Of a stretch of DNA of 34,550 nucleotides, positions 25,837 to 33,189 are shown piece by piece. Position 1 is the first letter of the stretch; the number at the start of each line of letters is the position of its first letter. The notes under the pieces are model-generated. The model saw nothing but the letters and a program-made list of their open reading frames with translations, was not told where the DNA came from and ran no database searches. The position numbers were made by a program, and so were the translations under genes. The DNA comes from Clostridiales bacterium UBA3953 (GTDB lineage Bacteria > Bacillota > Clostridia > Oscillospirales > CAG-272), in contig DGDL01000031.1 in assembly GCA_002385415.1 (NCBI GenBank), positions 1-34,550 of the forward strand, given 5' to 3'.

Positions 25837-26679
25837 TTACCTCACAACGCCGCCAAGGCCGATAAATACCGATAAAACAACACCGACGCCCCCTGCCAGC
25901 GACAGTGCGATTAAAAGAACATCGGCAAATCTTGCGACACCCGAAACAAGGTCGCCCGTCATGGTGTCGCGTATTGCGTTGGTCATCGCAAGACCGGGAA
26001 GCAAATTCATAAGCGAACCGATTATGATAATATTTATATTGCCCATGCCGAAAAAAGTGGTGAGAAGAACGGCGAGCGAGGCTATTACAACGCCGCCGAT
26101 GAAATTTCTTGCAAATTGATATATGCTGCTGTGCTGAAATACTGACGATACAAGCTGGGCGGTAAATCCGCACAGAAACGCGCAAATCAGCTCGAACCAT
26201 CCTCCGCCGAACAGCAGCGAAAAAAGCCCGCATGAAAGCCCGGAATATATAGCGTCGATATATTTGTTGCCTGTCGACTGGGTGTCTATTTCGCGCAGCC
26301 GGGTGAGCGTCTCGGGGAGCGAGGCTTTGCCGTCGGTGAAAGCCCGAGCCGCGCGATTTGCAAGCTCCAGCTTTTCAAGGTTTATTGTGCGCTTTTTAAC
26401 GCGTCGTATGAGTGTTACGGGCTCGCCGTCGCCGGTCGAGCGGGAGCATGCCATGCAGTCTCCGGCGCAGGGCCGGTTGCCGGTCTTTTTGTTACAATAT
26501 GGCGCTATCGTGATCATAATGCCGGTTGGGAGCGCAAGCACGTCGCTGCCGGGACGTCCCGCGGCGGCACAGATGCGCTCGGCGGTTTCCTCTGCCCTGT
26601 GAGTATCGCCTCCGTTTTCGAGTATGAGCATACCAGCAAGCCCCAGCACTTCGGTGAGCAGAACAGTGTCATTTTCCAT
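25837..26679 (-). CDS. Threonine/serine exporter family, N-terminal half (DUF1212 / YjjP-like) with a cysteine-rich insertion
   Basis: The 280-residue product has the DUF1212 soluble part (LENGGDTHRAEETAERI, LALPTGIMITIAP) followed by five or so membrane segments from about 145. ThrE-type carriers export small amino acids or dicarboxylates. Between the first beta strand and VTLIRRV lies an unusual stretch, CNKKTGNRPCAGDCMAC (C62, C71, C75, C78), which looks like a metal or iron-sulfur site; I do not recall it in typical ThrE proteins. The ATG directly follows the Rrf2 gene's TGA, so the two are translationally linked. The C-terminal half is encoded by the next gene. Confidence 0.87.
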   Translation of the reverse strand: MENDTVLLTEVLGLAGMLILENGGDTHRAEETAERICAAAGRPGSDVLALPTGIMITIAPYCNKKTGNRPCAGDCMACSRSTGDGEPVTLIRRVKKRTINLEKLELANRAARAFTDGKASLPETLTRLREIDTQSTGNKYIDAIYSGLSCGLFSLLFGGGWFELICAFLCGFTAQLVSSVFQHSSIYQFARNFIGGVVIASLAVLLTTFFGMGNINIIIIGSLMNLLPGLAMTNAIRDTMTGDLVSGVARFADVLLIALSLAGGVGVVLSVFIGLGGVVR

Positions 26680-27066
26680 TCAGATCACCATGTCAAGCGT
26701 AACGCTGCGAAGTTTAGCGGAGATTTGTTCGCTCAATTCTCCGAAAATCTGGTTATAAACACATGAACAGCCAGGGCATGCAAGGTCGTCGTCTTTACAG
26801 TCGAAAATCGAAATGGGTCCGTCAATGATTTCGATAATTTGAAGCATGTTTATATCCTCTGCAGGGCGGCTGAGGCTGTATCCACCCGCAGAGCCACGGC
26901 GCGATATTACAAGCCCGCCTTGCGAAAGTTTTCTAAGTATTTTTTGCGTAAAACGCGCTGGCACTTCGGTTTCGAGCGCAACGGTTGCGGCTCCGGTAAA
27001 ATCGCCGCGGCGTGCGAGGCAGCGCATTATACGCAGTGCATAATCGGTTTCTCGAGTTATTTTCAT
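26680..27066 (-). CDS. Rrf2 family transcriptional regulator with four-cysteine cluster
   Basis: The 128-residue product is a Rrf2-type winged-helix regulator: MKITRETDYALRIMRCLARR, EVPARFTQKILRKLSQGGLV, SRRGSAGGYSLSRPAEDI and IIEIIDGP. C90, C97, C100 and C102 (CKDDDLACPGCSC) sit where IscR and NsrR hold the cysteines that bind an iron-sulfur cluster, though the spacing differs. An iron-sulfur or redox-sensing regulator is therefore likely. It is the first gene of an operon with both exporter halves, which it probably controls along with itself. AAAGGT lies about nine bases before the ATG. Confidence 0.9.
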   Translation of the reverse strand: MKITRETDYALRIMRCLARRGDFTGAATVALETEVPARFTQKILRKLSQGGLVISRRGSAGGYSLSRPAEDINMLQIIEIIDGPISIFDCKDDDLACPGCSCVYNQIFGELSEQISAKLRSVTLDMVI

Positions 27067-27083
27067 GATATATCAACCTTTGC

Positions 27084-27111
27084 TACCGTAAATCATAGGG
27101 GGAGGACGGTA
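27084..27111 (-). promoter_or_regulatory. Inverted repeat upstream of the Rrf2 gene (possible operator)
   Basis: TACCGT (27084-27089) and ACGGTA (27106-27111) are separated by 16 bases, directly upstream of the Rrf2 start. TATGAT on the minus strand in between may be a -10. A competing fold pairs GGGGAGG with CCTCCCC (27099-27123), which might end esterase transcripts. Operator function is inference. Confidence 0.4.
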
Positions 27112-27130
27112 TTTGCCCTCCCCGCCTAAA

Positions 27131-27934
27131 CTACCAATTTAATGAGTGTCGCAGCCAGCAAGCAAGCTGCCCTGTCCACTGGGATACCGACGGGTCGCCT
27201 TCCGCTAAGCCAAGCCCGTGACGTCCGCGCGGATATATATGCAGCTCGCAGGGCACGCCCAGCTCGCGCATGCGAAGGGCAAGGTTCAGCGAGTTTTCAA
27301 CCGGCACGGCCTCGTCGTCGAAGGTATGCCACAGGAAGGCGGGCGGCATATCGGGGTGTGCAGCAACCTCGCCCGACAGCTTCCGGGCAAGCTCCATGTC
27401 GCCGCCGGTGAGATTGTTCATCGAGCCGACGTGGGCAAATTTGCTAAGCGACACGACAGCATAGCAGAAAATGCCGGCGTCGGGACGGGCAGACACGCTG
27501 TCGATCTCGTCGGGCGTATAACCTTCGTCGCCGATTATTTCACTGTAAAGTGTGCAGGCAGTGACTGCAAGATGTCCGCCCGCCGAAAAGCCGAGTATGC
27601 CTATCTTGTTTGGGTCACAGCCAAACTCGGCTGCCCGGTGCCTTACAAAGCGGACAGCACGATTGGCGTCGCAAAGCGGTACGGGATGGCGATAGGGCGA
27701 CACTCTGTAATCGCACACAAACGCATTGTAGCCGGCGGCGTTGAGCATCAGCGCAATAGGCTCGCCTTCATGAGGCGCGCGGACGGCATATCCGCCTCCG
27801 GGCAGCACAATAACGCAGCCGAGCGGCTTATCGGAAGGGATTATGTAGGGTGTAATGCGCGGTATTTCGCCGCCGCAGTAGTCGGGGTTATAAAAAGGCG
27901 GCCGGTCTTCCCAAAGCGGAATTGAACGAGGCAT
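27131..27934 (-). CDS. Alpha/beta hydrolase, acetyl-esterase-like
   Basis: The 267-residue product has the alpha/beta hydrolase fold of the BD-FAE/acetylxylan-esterase type. Marks are the oxyanion segment PGGGYAVRAPHEGEP (45-59), nucleophile S117 in GFSAGGHLA, acid D206 or D207 in WHTFDDEAVPVENS, and H239 in RGRHGLG. No signal peptide, so it would act on deacylated oligosaccharides or small esters inside the cell. ATG 27934 follows AGGAGG at eight bases; earlier in-frame residues lack a site. It lies downstream of xylulokinase in the same direction, suggesting joint use on acetylated xylose-containing sugars. Confidence 0.88.
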   Translation of the reverse strand: MPRSIPLWEDRPPFYNPDYCGGEIPRITPYIIPSDKPLGCVIVLPGGGYAVRAPHEGEPIALMLNAAGYNAFVCDYRVSPYRHPVPLCDANRAVRFVRHRAAEFGCDPNKIGILGFSAGGHLAVTACTLYSEIIGDEGYTPDEIDSVSARPDAGIFCYAVVSLSKFAHVGSMNNLTGGDMELARKLSGEVAAHPDMPPAFLWHTFDDEAVPVENSLNLALRMRELGVPCELHIYPRGRHGLGLAEGDPSVSQWTGQLACWLRHSLNW

Positions 27935-27990
27935 GTTAAAGCCCTCCTGTATTATATTTTCACGTTTGGTAAATCCGTATACCACGGTTA

Positions 27991-28014
27991 AGCGCCCGCT
28001 TAAAAGCGGACGCT
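27991..28014 (-). terminator. Hairpin after xylB (weak terminator or processing site)
   Basis: AGCGCCCGCT (27991-28000) and AGCGGACGCT (28005-28014) form a 10-bp stem with one G-U pair and a 4-base loop, 11 bases after the xylB stop. No T-run follows on the minus strand, so read-through into the esterase gene is likely. Confidence 0.45.
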
Positions 28015-28024
28015 CGGGTTATAT

Positions 28025-29557
28025 TCAGTCGGCGAAAATTTTAGAAAGCTCTTCAAAATCGTCACGCAGGTCAATGTAGAGCTTTTTGTAAAGCCGGCGA
28101 ATCTTGTCATAGCGCCGCGTGTTTTCTTCGATAGCCTCGGTTCGTGCGGCTTCGGATATAATGGCATCACATGCCTCGGGAACAGAGCTGTAGATTCCGG
28201 CACCGACACCGGCGAGAATCGCGACGCCCAGCGCTCCGCCCTGCTTTGAGCTTGACACCGATATGCTCATGCCAAACGCGTCGGCGAGCATCTGCCGCCA
28301 TAGCTTGCTGTTGCCGCCGCCTCCCGCGGCATAGACAGATGTGGGGTTGATGCCCATCTCGCGCAGTACGTCCATGCAGTCGCAAAGCGAGTACACGACA
28401 CCCTCCATGACAGCGCGCAAGAGGTCGCGCTTTTCGTGTATTGCCGCCAGCCCGAAGAACACGCCGCGTGCATAGGGGTCGAGATGGGGCGTGCGTTCGC
28501 CCATCAGATAGGGCAGATAGATAATCCCGTTTGCACCGACCGGTGAACGCTTTGCAATTTTGTCCATTACATAGTTGGGGTCGTCGCCGGTCTCGGCGGC
28601 GGTTAGCTTTTCGGACGCAAAGAAATTGTCGCGCATCCACTTGAACGAAAGTCCGGCGCCCTGTGTAACGCCCATGACATGCCATGCGCCCGGAACGGCA
28701 TGGCAGAAGGTATGCACGCGTCCCTCGGGGTCTATTTTAATTTTATCGGTATGCGCAAACACCACGCCCGATGTGCCGATTGTCGCGGAGGCAATGCCCT
28801 CGCGCACTATGCCGCAACCGACGGCGCTTGCGGCCTGGTCGCCTGCACCTCCCACGACGGGAGTGCCGGCCGGAAGACCGGTAAGTTTGGCCGCCGATTC
28901 GGTTACCTGACCGGTTACCTCGCATGATTCGTATACCTTGCCGAGCAGAGAGGGGTCGATTTCGAGCTTGTCGAGCACATAACGCGACCAGTTGCGTGCC
29001 GGCACGTCAAGCAGCTGCATGCCGGACGCGTCCGACACTTCGGTGGCATACTCGCCGGTGAGCATGAATCTGATATAGTCTTTAGGCAACAGAATCTTGC
29101 GGCATTTTTCGAATATTTCGGGCTCGTGGTTTTTCACCCACATTATTTTGGAGGCTGTGAAGCCCGTGAGCGCCGGATTTGCGGTAATCTCAATAAGACG
29201 CTCGCGGCCGACAAGCTCGGTAATCTGCACACACTCCTCGCTTGTCCGCTGGTCGCACCAGATAATCGAGCGGCGGAGCACATTGTCCGCGGAATCGAGC
29301 ATCACAAGCCCATGCATCTGGCCGGAAAGACCCACTCCCTTTATGTCCTCCGGACGAACGCCCGATTTTGCAATAACGTCGGCAATAGACCGGTAAGTTG
29401 CCTCCCACCAATCGAGGGGGTCCTGTTCTGCCCAGCCGGCTCTGGGCTGATAGAGAGGATATTCATACAGTGCGTCCGCGACGGTTGCACCCGCCTCGTC
29501 GAACAGCACGGTTTTGGTTCCGGATGTGCCAATGTCAACGCCAATCAGATATGCCAT
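28025..29557 (-). CDS. xylB: Xylulokinase
   Basis: The 510-residue product is a FGGY carbohydrate kinase closest to xylulokinase. Marks: LIGVDIGTSGTKTVLFDEAG, GWAEQDPLDWWEA, GLSGQMHGLVMLD, IIWCDQRTSEEC, GGAGDQAASAVGCGIV, and YLMGERTPHLDPYARGVFFGL with the FGGY C-terminal half and AAGGGGNSKLWRQMLAD. It phosphorylates D-xylulose to xylulose-5-phosphate for the pentose phosphate pathway. GQMHGLV is the form typical of XylB rather than glycerol or rhamnulose kinases. No xylose isomerase is in the window. ATG 29557 is chosen because it starts the fold; GGGGTG precedes it. Confidence 0.93.
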   Translation of the reverse strand: MAYLIGVDIGTSGTKTVLFDEAGATVADALYEYPLYQPRAGWAEQDPLDWWEATYRSIADVIAKSGVRPEDIKGVGLSGQMHGLVMLDSADNVLRRSIIWCDQRTSEECVQITELVGRERLIEITANPALTGFTASKIMWVKNHEPEIFEKCRKILLPKDYIRFMLTGEYATEVSDASGMQLLDVPARNWSRYVLDKLEIDPSLLGKVYESCEVTGQVTESAAKLTGLPAGTPVVGGAGDQAASAVGCGIVREGIASATIGTSGVVFAHTDKIKIDPEGRVHTFCHAVPGAWHVMGVTQGAGLSFKWMRDNFFASEKLTAAETGDDPNYVMDKIAKRSPVGANGIIYLPYLMGERTPHLDPYARGVFFGLAAIHEKRDLLRAVMEGVVYSLCDCMDVLREMGINPTSVYAAGGGGNSKLWRQMLADAFGMSISVSSSKQGGALGVAILAGVGAGIYSSVPEACDAIISEAARTEAIEENTRRYDKIRRLYKKLYIDLRDDFEELSKIFAD

Positions 29558-29595
29558 TTTGCTGCGCACCCCGCTATAAATGATATTTTGCATTC

Positions 29596-29604
29596 ATTAT
29601 ACCA
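29596..29604 (-). promoter_or_regulatory. Extended -10 promoter of xylB
   Basis: On the minus strand TGGTATAAT (29604-29596), an extended -10, lies about 40 bases before the xylB ATG. The -35 region (TTTATT) is weak, as is usual for an activated or extended -10 promoter. Confidence 0.6.
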
Positions 29605-29643
29605 CACAATTGCGGACAAATAAAGAATTATTTGCTGAAAAAG

Positions 29644-29672
29644 TTGAAAAACAAATTGTGATAATGTATAAT
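29644..29672 (+). promoter_or_regulatory. Promoter of the phosphoesterase gene
   Basis: TTGAAA (29644-29649), a 17-base spacer and TATAAT (29667-29672), about 45 bases before the ATG at 29719. It diverges from the xylB promoter. Confidence 0.8.
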
Positions 29673-29718
29673 AAATAGCAGTGTTTAGAGACTATAGCCG
29701 CGAGGTTTATAAAACGAG

Positions 29719-30858
29719 ATGATAAAATTTATGCACTGCGCAGACCTTCATCTTGACAGCCCGTTTTCGCTTGACGACCCGCATAAAGCAGAGCAAAGGC
29801 GGGCGGAGCTGCGCGGTGCTTTTGCATCTATGATGCTGTTTGCCAAAACAGAGGGCGTGGACCTGATGCTAATGGCAGGCGACCTTTTCGACAGCGATTA
29901 TGCGGGGCGGGACACCGCAGCGCTTATGGCGCGCGAGTTTGCCTCAAACCCCAAATGCAAATTCATAATCGCGCCGGGCAACCACGACCCATATACGCCC
30001 GACAGCATATGGGCAAGGTACCAGTTCCCCGAACACGTTTATATTTTTGATACCGACAAGCTGTCGTATTTTTCGTTTGACGATATAGGGGTCGATGTGT
30101 ATGGCTATGCATTTACAGGCCCCTCGATGCAGCACAACCCGTTTGCGGGCAAAAGACCCCGTAATCCCCAGAGAATAAACCTCCTCTGCGCGCACGGAGA
30201 CCTCGGCGAGCCGACATCGCCGTATTGCCCCATTGCGCTCGACGATGTGCAAAAGTCTGGGTTTGACTATATAGCGCTTGGACACATACACAACACGACC
30301 GGCATCGAGCGGGCGGGAAACACTTATTACGGTTACAGCGGCTGTCTTGAAGGCCGCGACTTCGGCGAAACGGGGCACAAAGGCGCAGTGTATGTCAAGC
30401 TTGACAAAACCGAGTCGGGCGAGGTGCATGCCGAGATTCGCGGACTACGGTTTTCAAAGCGGCGATACGAGATTATCCGCTTGAATGTCACCGGCTGCAC
30501 GTCGGAGAGCGAGATAGTGTCCCGGATTCAGAAGACGATGGTCGAAAAAGGGTATGGTGCGGACACGGCGCTGCGCTGTATACTGGAGGGCGAGCTGCCG
30601 CCTTCGCTCGATTTTTCCGAGAGGCGGCTGGCTAATTCGGTGCAAGGCCTGTTTTCGCTTGAGATAATTGACAACACCATGCCGATGGCAAATGCCGAAA
30701 TGCTTGCGCAAGACCCGACGATAAGAGGCGCGGTTTACAATGCGCTGCTTCCCCAAATGCAGGGGGGCACGCCCGAGGAGCGCGAGACCGCAGCCCGCGC
30801 GCTGCGACTGATATTTGACGCGCTTGCGGGACGGCCTTTCGGCGACGACGCGCAGTAG
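29719..30858 (+). CDS. SbcD/Mre11-like metallophosphoesterase (YhaO-like)
   Basis: The 379-residue product has the calcineurin-like phosphoesterase set of the SbcD/Mre11/YhaO group: D9 and H11 in CADLHLDSPF, D55 in MAGDLFDS, N88-H89 in PGNHD, then CAHGDLGE and ALGHIHN. A C-terminal helical part follows. Such nucleases normally work with an SMC-like ATPase (SbcC or YhaN) encoded next door; here the next gene is a small membrane protein, and no ATPase is in the window. DNA-repair function is thus probable but the complex is unknown. ATG 29719 has only a loose GAGG upstream. Confidence 0.87.
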   Translation: MIKFMHCADLHLDSPFSLDDPHKAEQRRAELRGAFASMMLFAKTEGVDLMLMAGDLFDSDYAGRDTAALMAREFASNPKCKFIIAPGNHDPYTPDSIWARYQFPEHVYIFDTDKLSYFSFDDIGVDVYGYAFTGPSMQHNPFAGKRPRNPQRINLLCAHGDLGEPTSPYCPIALDDVQKSGFDYIALGHIHNTTGIERAGNTYYGYSGCLEGRDFGETGHKGAVYVKLDKTESGEVHAEIRGLRFSKRRYEIIRLNVTGCTSESEIVSRIQKTMVEKGYGADTALRCILEGELPPSLDFSERRLANSVQGLFSLEIIDNTMPMANAEMLAQDPTIRGAVYNALLPQMQGGTPEERETAARALRLIFDALAGRPFGDDAQ

Positions 30859-30879
30859 AGCGTCAGAAAGAAAGCGTAA

Positions 30880-31272
30880 ATGAAACGAAACAAGAAAGAG
30901 AAAACGATGTCGCCGCTTGGCGCTGCGCTGAAACAGGTCAACTGGAAATTGACCGCGAAACTCCTTGTGAGCTTTGCGGTTATAGTTCCGTTTTACTTTG
31001 TGTGCGTTTACTACAGACTGAAATTTGTAGTACACCTCTATGCAATAGCGCTGCTCGTGCTTTCGGTGGCTTATGTGGTGCTTGCACGCGGATTTTCGCT
31101 AAAGCCGTTTGACGAAAGCCTGCTTCCCGACGATTGGGATGCCCAGCGGCGCATAAAATATCTCGAAAGCGACGCAAAACGCAAAAAAATCGCAAAATCG
31201 CTTTTGATTTTAATCATACCGATCATGTTTACATTCATGTTTGACATGATTTATATAAATTTTTTCAGCTAA
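30880..31272 (+). CDS. Small membrane protein of unknown function
   Basis: The 130-residue product begins with a very basic stretch (MKRNKKEKTM). It has two close hydrophobic segments (about 27-47 and 51-70), a hydrophilic charged middle (DESLLPDDWDAQRRIKYLESDAKRKK) and a third hydrophobic segment near the C-terminus (105-125). I do not recognise the family. It lies 21 bases after the phosphoesterase gene and 9 bases before walJ, all in the same direction, so it is probably in one transcript. The purine-rich AGAAAGAAAG is a weak ribosome binding site. Confidence 0.75.
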   Translation: MKRNKKEKTMSPLGAALKQVNWKLTAKLLVSFAVIVPFYFVCVYYRLKFVVHLYAIALLVLSVAYVVLARGFSLKPFDESLLPDDWDAQRRIKYLESDAKRKKIAKSLLILIIPIMFTFMFDMIYINFFS

Positions 31273-31281
31273 TGGAAATGG

Positions 31282-32055
31282 ATGTATACAATGCTTGAAG
31301 CCTACACGCTGTTTTCGGGTTCGTCCGGGAACTGCGTTTACATAAAAGCCGGCAGCGAGGAAATACTTGTCGACTGCGGAAGAAATGCCAAAACAATCGA
31401 AACCGCCCTGCAGAAGCTGGGCAGCTCACTTAAAAATATCAGCGCAATTTTTATAACTCATGAGCATACCGACCATATATCGGCACTCGAAGTGATTTCA
31501 AAGCGCCATAAAATCCCCGTACATGCGGCGGCGGAAACTGCGGCCAGGCTCGGGCCTCATGCGCGTGCCTGTGTGGTGGAACTCTCGCCGCGATTCACGA
31601 TTGAAACGCCAAACTATATGATTCGCTCGTTTGTCACGCCGCACGACAGCGTTATGTGCGTGGGGTATAGGATAACCACAGACAGCGGCGATATTGCCAT
31701 TGCCACCGACCTTGGCTGTGTGACCGATGAGGCGGGCGACGCGATGGTGGGATGCTGCGGCGTGATAATTGAGTCAAACCACGATGTCGAGATGCTTCGG
31801 CGCGGGCCCTATCCGGCAGAGCTAAAGCGCCGGATAATGTCGCGACAGGGCCATCTTTCAAACGACGACTGCGCCTATTTTGCTGCTATTCTTGCGCGGA
31901 GCGGCACAAAACGCCTGCTGCTTGCCCATTTGAGCCGGGACAACAATAAACCCGAGCTGGCGATAGGTGCAACACAAAGCGCGCTTGAACGCGCGAGCGT
32001 GCGCGACGCGATTGTGAGAGCCGCCGCGCCGACCGACATAACACCGTTGTTTTAA
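31282..32055 (+). CDS. walJ: WalJ/YycJ-like MBL-fold metallo-hydrolase
   Basis: The 257-residue product is a metallo-beta-lactamase-fold hydrolase of the YycJ/WalJ group: LFSGSSGNCVYIKAGSEEILVDCG, the metal motif THEHTDH at 59-65, ATDLGCVTDE, IIESNHDVEML, and GHLSNDDCA. The group is linked to the WalKR wall-regulatory locus and DNA metabolism in Firmicutes; WalRK is not here. ATG 31282 is used; ATG 31291 would give MLEAYTLFSGSSGN, the more usual family start, and GGAAATGG serves both poorly. The stop is followed by a hairpin. Confidence 0.87.
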   Translation: MYTMLEAYTLFSGSSGNCVYIKAGSEEILVDCGRNAKTIETALQKLGSSLKNISAIFITHEHTDHISALEVISKRHKIPVHAAAETAARLGPHARACVVELSPRFTIETPNYMIRSFVTPHDSVMCVGYRITTDSGDIAIATDLGCVTDEAGDAMVGCCGVIIESNHDVEMLRRGPYPAELKRRIMSRQGHLSNDDCAYFAAILARSGTKRLLLAHLSRDNNKPELAIGATQSALERASVRDAIVRAAAPTDITPLF

Positions 32056-32061
32056 CATAAT

Positions 32062-32092
32062 TCGGAGGCAAACGCCTCCGATACTGATTTTA
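32062..32092 (+). terminator. Probable terminator after walJ
   Basis: TCGGAGGC (32062-32069), loop AAAC, GCCTCCGA (32074-32081): a perfect 8-bp stem, then TACTGATTTTAT. The T-run is short and starts late, so termination may be partial and the kinase gene may be reached by read-through. Confidence 0.55.
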
Positions 32093-32110
32093 TAGGGAAG
32101 GTTGCATGCC

Positions 32111-33025
32111 ATGAAAATGCATATAGCGACATTGACGCTCAATCCTTCGCTCGACAAGACAATGTATTTCGATGCGCCGTTTAAAGCCGGTGCGCTCAAC
32201 CGCGCCTCGCACTCGGCGCCCCCCATAGTAGGCAGCAAGGGCATAAATGTTTCGCGCATGCTGCATGTGTGTGGAGTGGAGTCTGTGGCGATGGGTTTTG
32301 TCGGCGGCGAAAACGGACGCTTAGCTTGTGCACAGCTTAATTCACAGGGAATTATCCACAGATTTGTCGAAACAAAAGCCGAAACCCGCCTCAATATCAA
32401 AATGATAGACTCGGAAGGCTCATGCACAGAGGCAAACGAACGCGGCGGCCCTATTGCGCCGGATGAGCTTGACAGGCTGATTTCCGAAATAAAGGCGCTC
32501 CCGGCAGGCGGTATGTTCGTAATGGGCGGAAGTATTCCACAGGGTGTGGACAAATCTGTGTATAAGTCGCTTATAACAATGTTGAAAAGTCGGGGCACAT
32601 ATTGCGTGCTCGACTGTGACGGCGAGGCGCTCGAGCTGGGCATGCAGGCCGGTCCGGCGCTGATAAAGCCCAACTTATTTGAGCTGTCGCAGTATCTGGG
32701 CAGAGAAGTGTCGCCGGACGAGGCGGTGGGCGAGTGTGAGGAGCTTTACAGGTCGACCGGAACAGAGGTGCTCTGCACGCTTGGCGGCGACGGTGCGGTG
32801 TTTGCCGGCGAGGAGGGCGTGTACCGCGTCTACAGCCCGCGTGTGACCGTTCGCGGCTTTACAGGCGCAGGCGATACTGTGCTGGCGGTATTCATATATC
32901 GCCGCTTTATAAAGGGTGACGGCTGTTATGAGGCGTTGCGGCGCGCAAATGCAGCGGCGGCGATAAAGGTGCAGCTGCCTTCTACCGAGATGCCGACTAA
33001 AGAGATGCTGGATGGCATTATTTGA
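32111..33025 (+). CDS. 1-phosphofructokinase family sugar kinase (PfkB, FruK-like)
   Basis: The 304-residue product is a ribokinase/PfkB-fold kinase of the hexose-phosphate kinase branch: TLTLNPSLDKTMYF, GSKGINVSRMLHVCG, GFVGGENG, MGGSIPQGV, LIKPNLFELSQYLG, and GFTGAGDTVLAVF with the catalytic Asp in GAGD. FruK (fructose-1-phosphate) is the usual annotation, but tagatose-6-phosphate kinase (LacC) shares these motifs, and no fructose PTS or fruR gene is adjacent. ATG 32111 is preferred: AAGG lies nine bases upstream; the TTG at 32102 and ATG at 32117 fit less well. Confidence 0.85.
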   Translation: MKMHIATLTLNPSLDKTMYFDAPFKAGALNRASHSAPPIVGSKGINVSRMLHVCGVESVAMGFVGGENGRLACAQLNSQGIIHRFVETKAETRLNIKMIDSEGSCTEANERGGPIAPDELDRLISEIKALPAGGMFVMGGSIPQGVDKSVYKSLITMLKSRGTYCVLDCDGEALELGMQAGPALIKPNLFELSQYLGREVSPDEAVGECEELYRSTGTEVLCTLGGDGAVFAGEEGVYRVYSPRVTVRGFTGAGDTVLAVFIYRRFIKGDGCYEALRRANAAAAIKVQLPSTEMPTKEMLDGII

Positions 33026-33090
33026 AAAACCGAAATATAACGATAGATTTGATGTGAATTGTAACGTAAAATAATAAAATTTACTTTAAA

Positions 33091-33122
33091 TTAAAACATT
33101 TAAGTCAATAATGTATTATAAT
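33091..33122 (+). promoter_or_regulatory. A/T-rich promoter region of gyrA
   Basis: TATAAT (33117-33122) and an overlapping TTAAAA-N17-TATTAT (33091-33119) lie in a very A/T-rich stretch ahead of gyrA. Neither -35 is strong. The exact promoter cannot be chosen from sequence alone. Confidence 0.35.
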
Positions 33123-33189
33123 AATATTGTAGGAAAATTAAAATCAGAAGGGACGGCGGCTGTCAGACGGCAGTCTTGACATCATAAAA

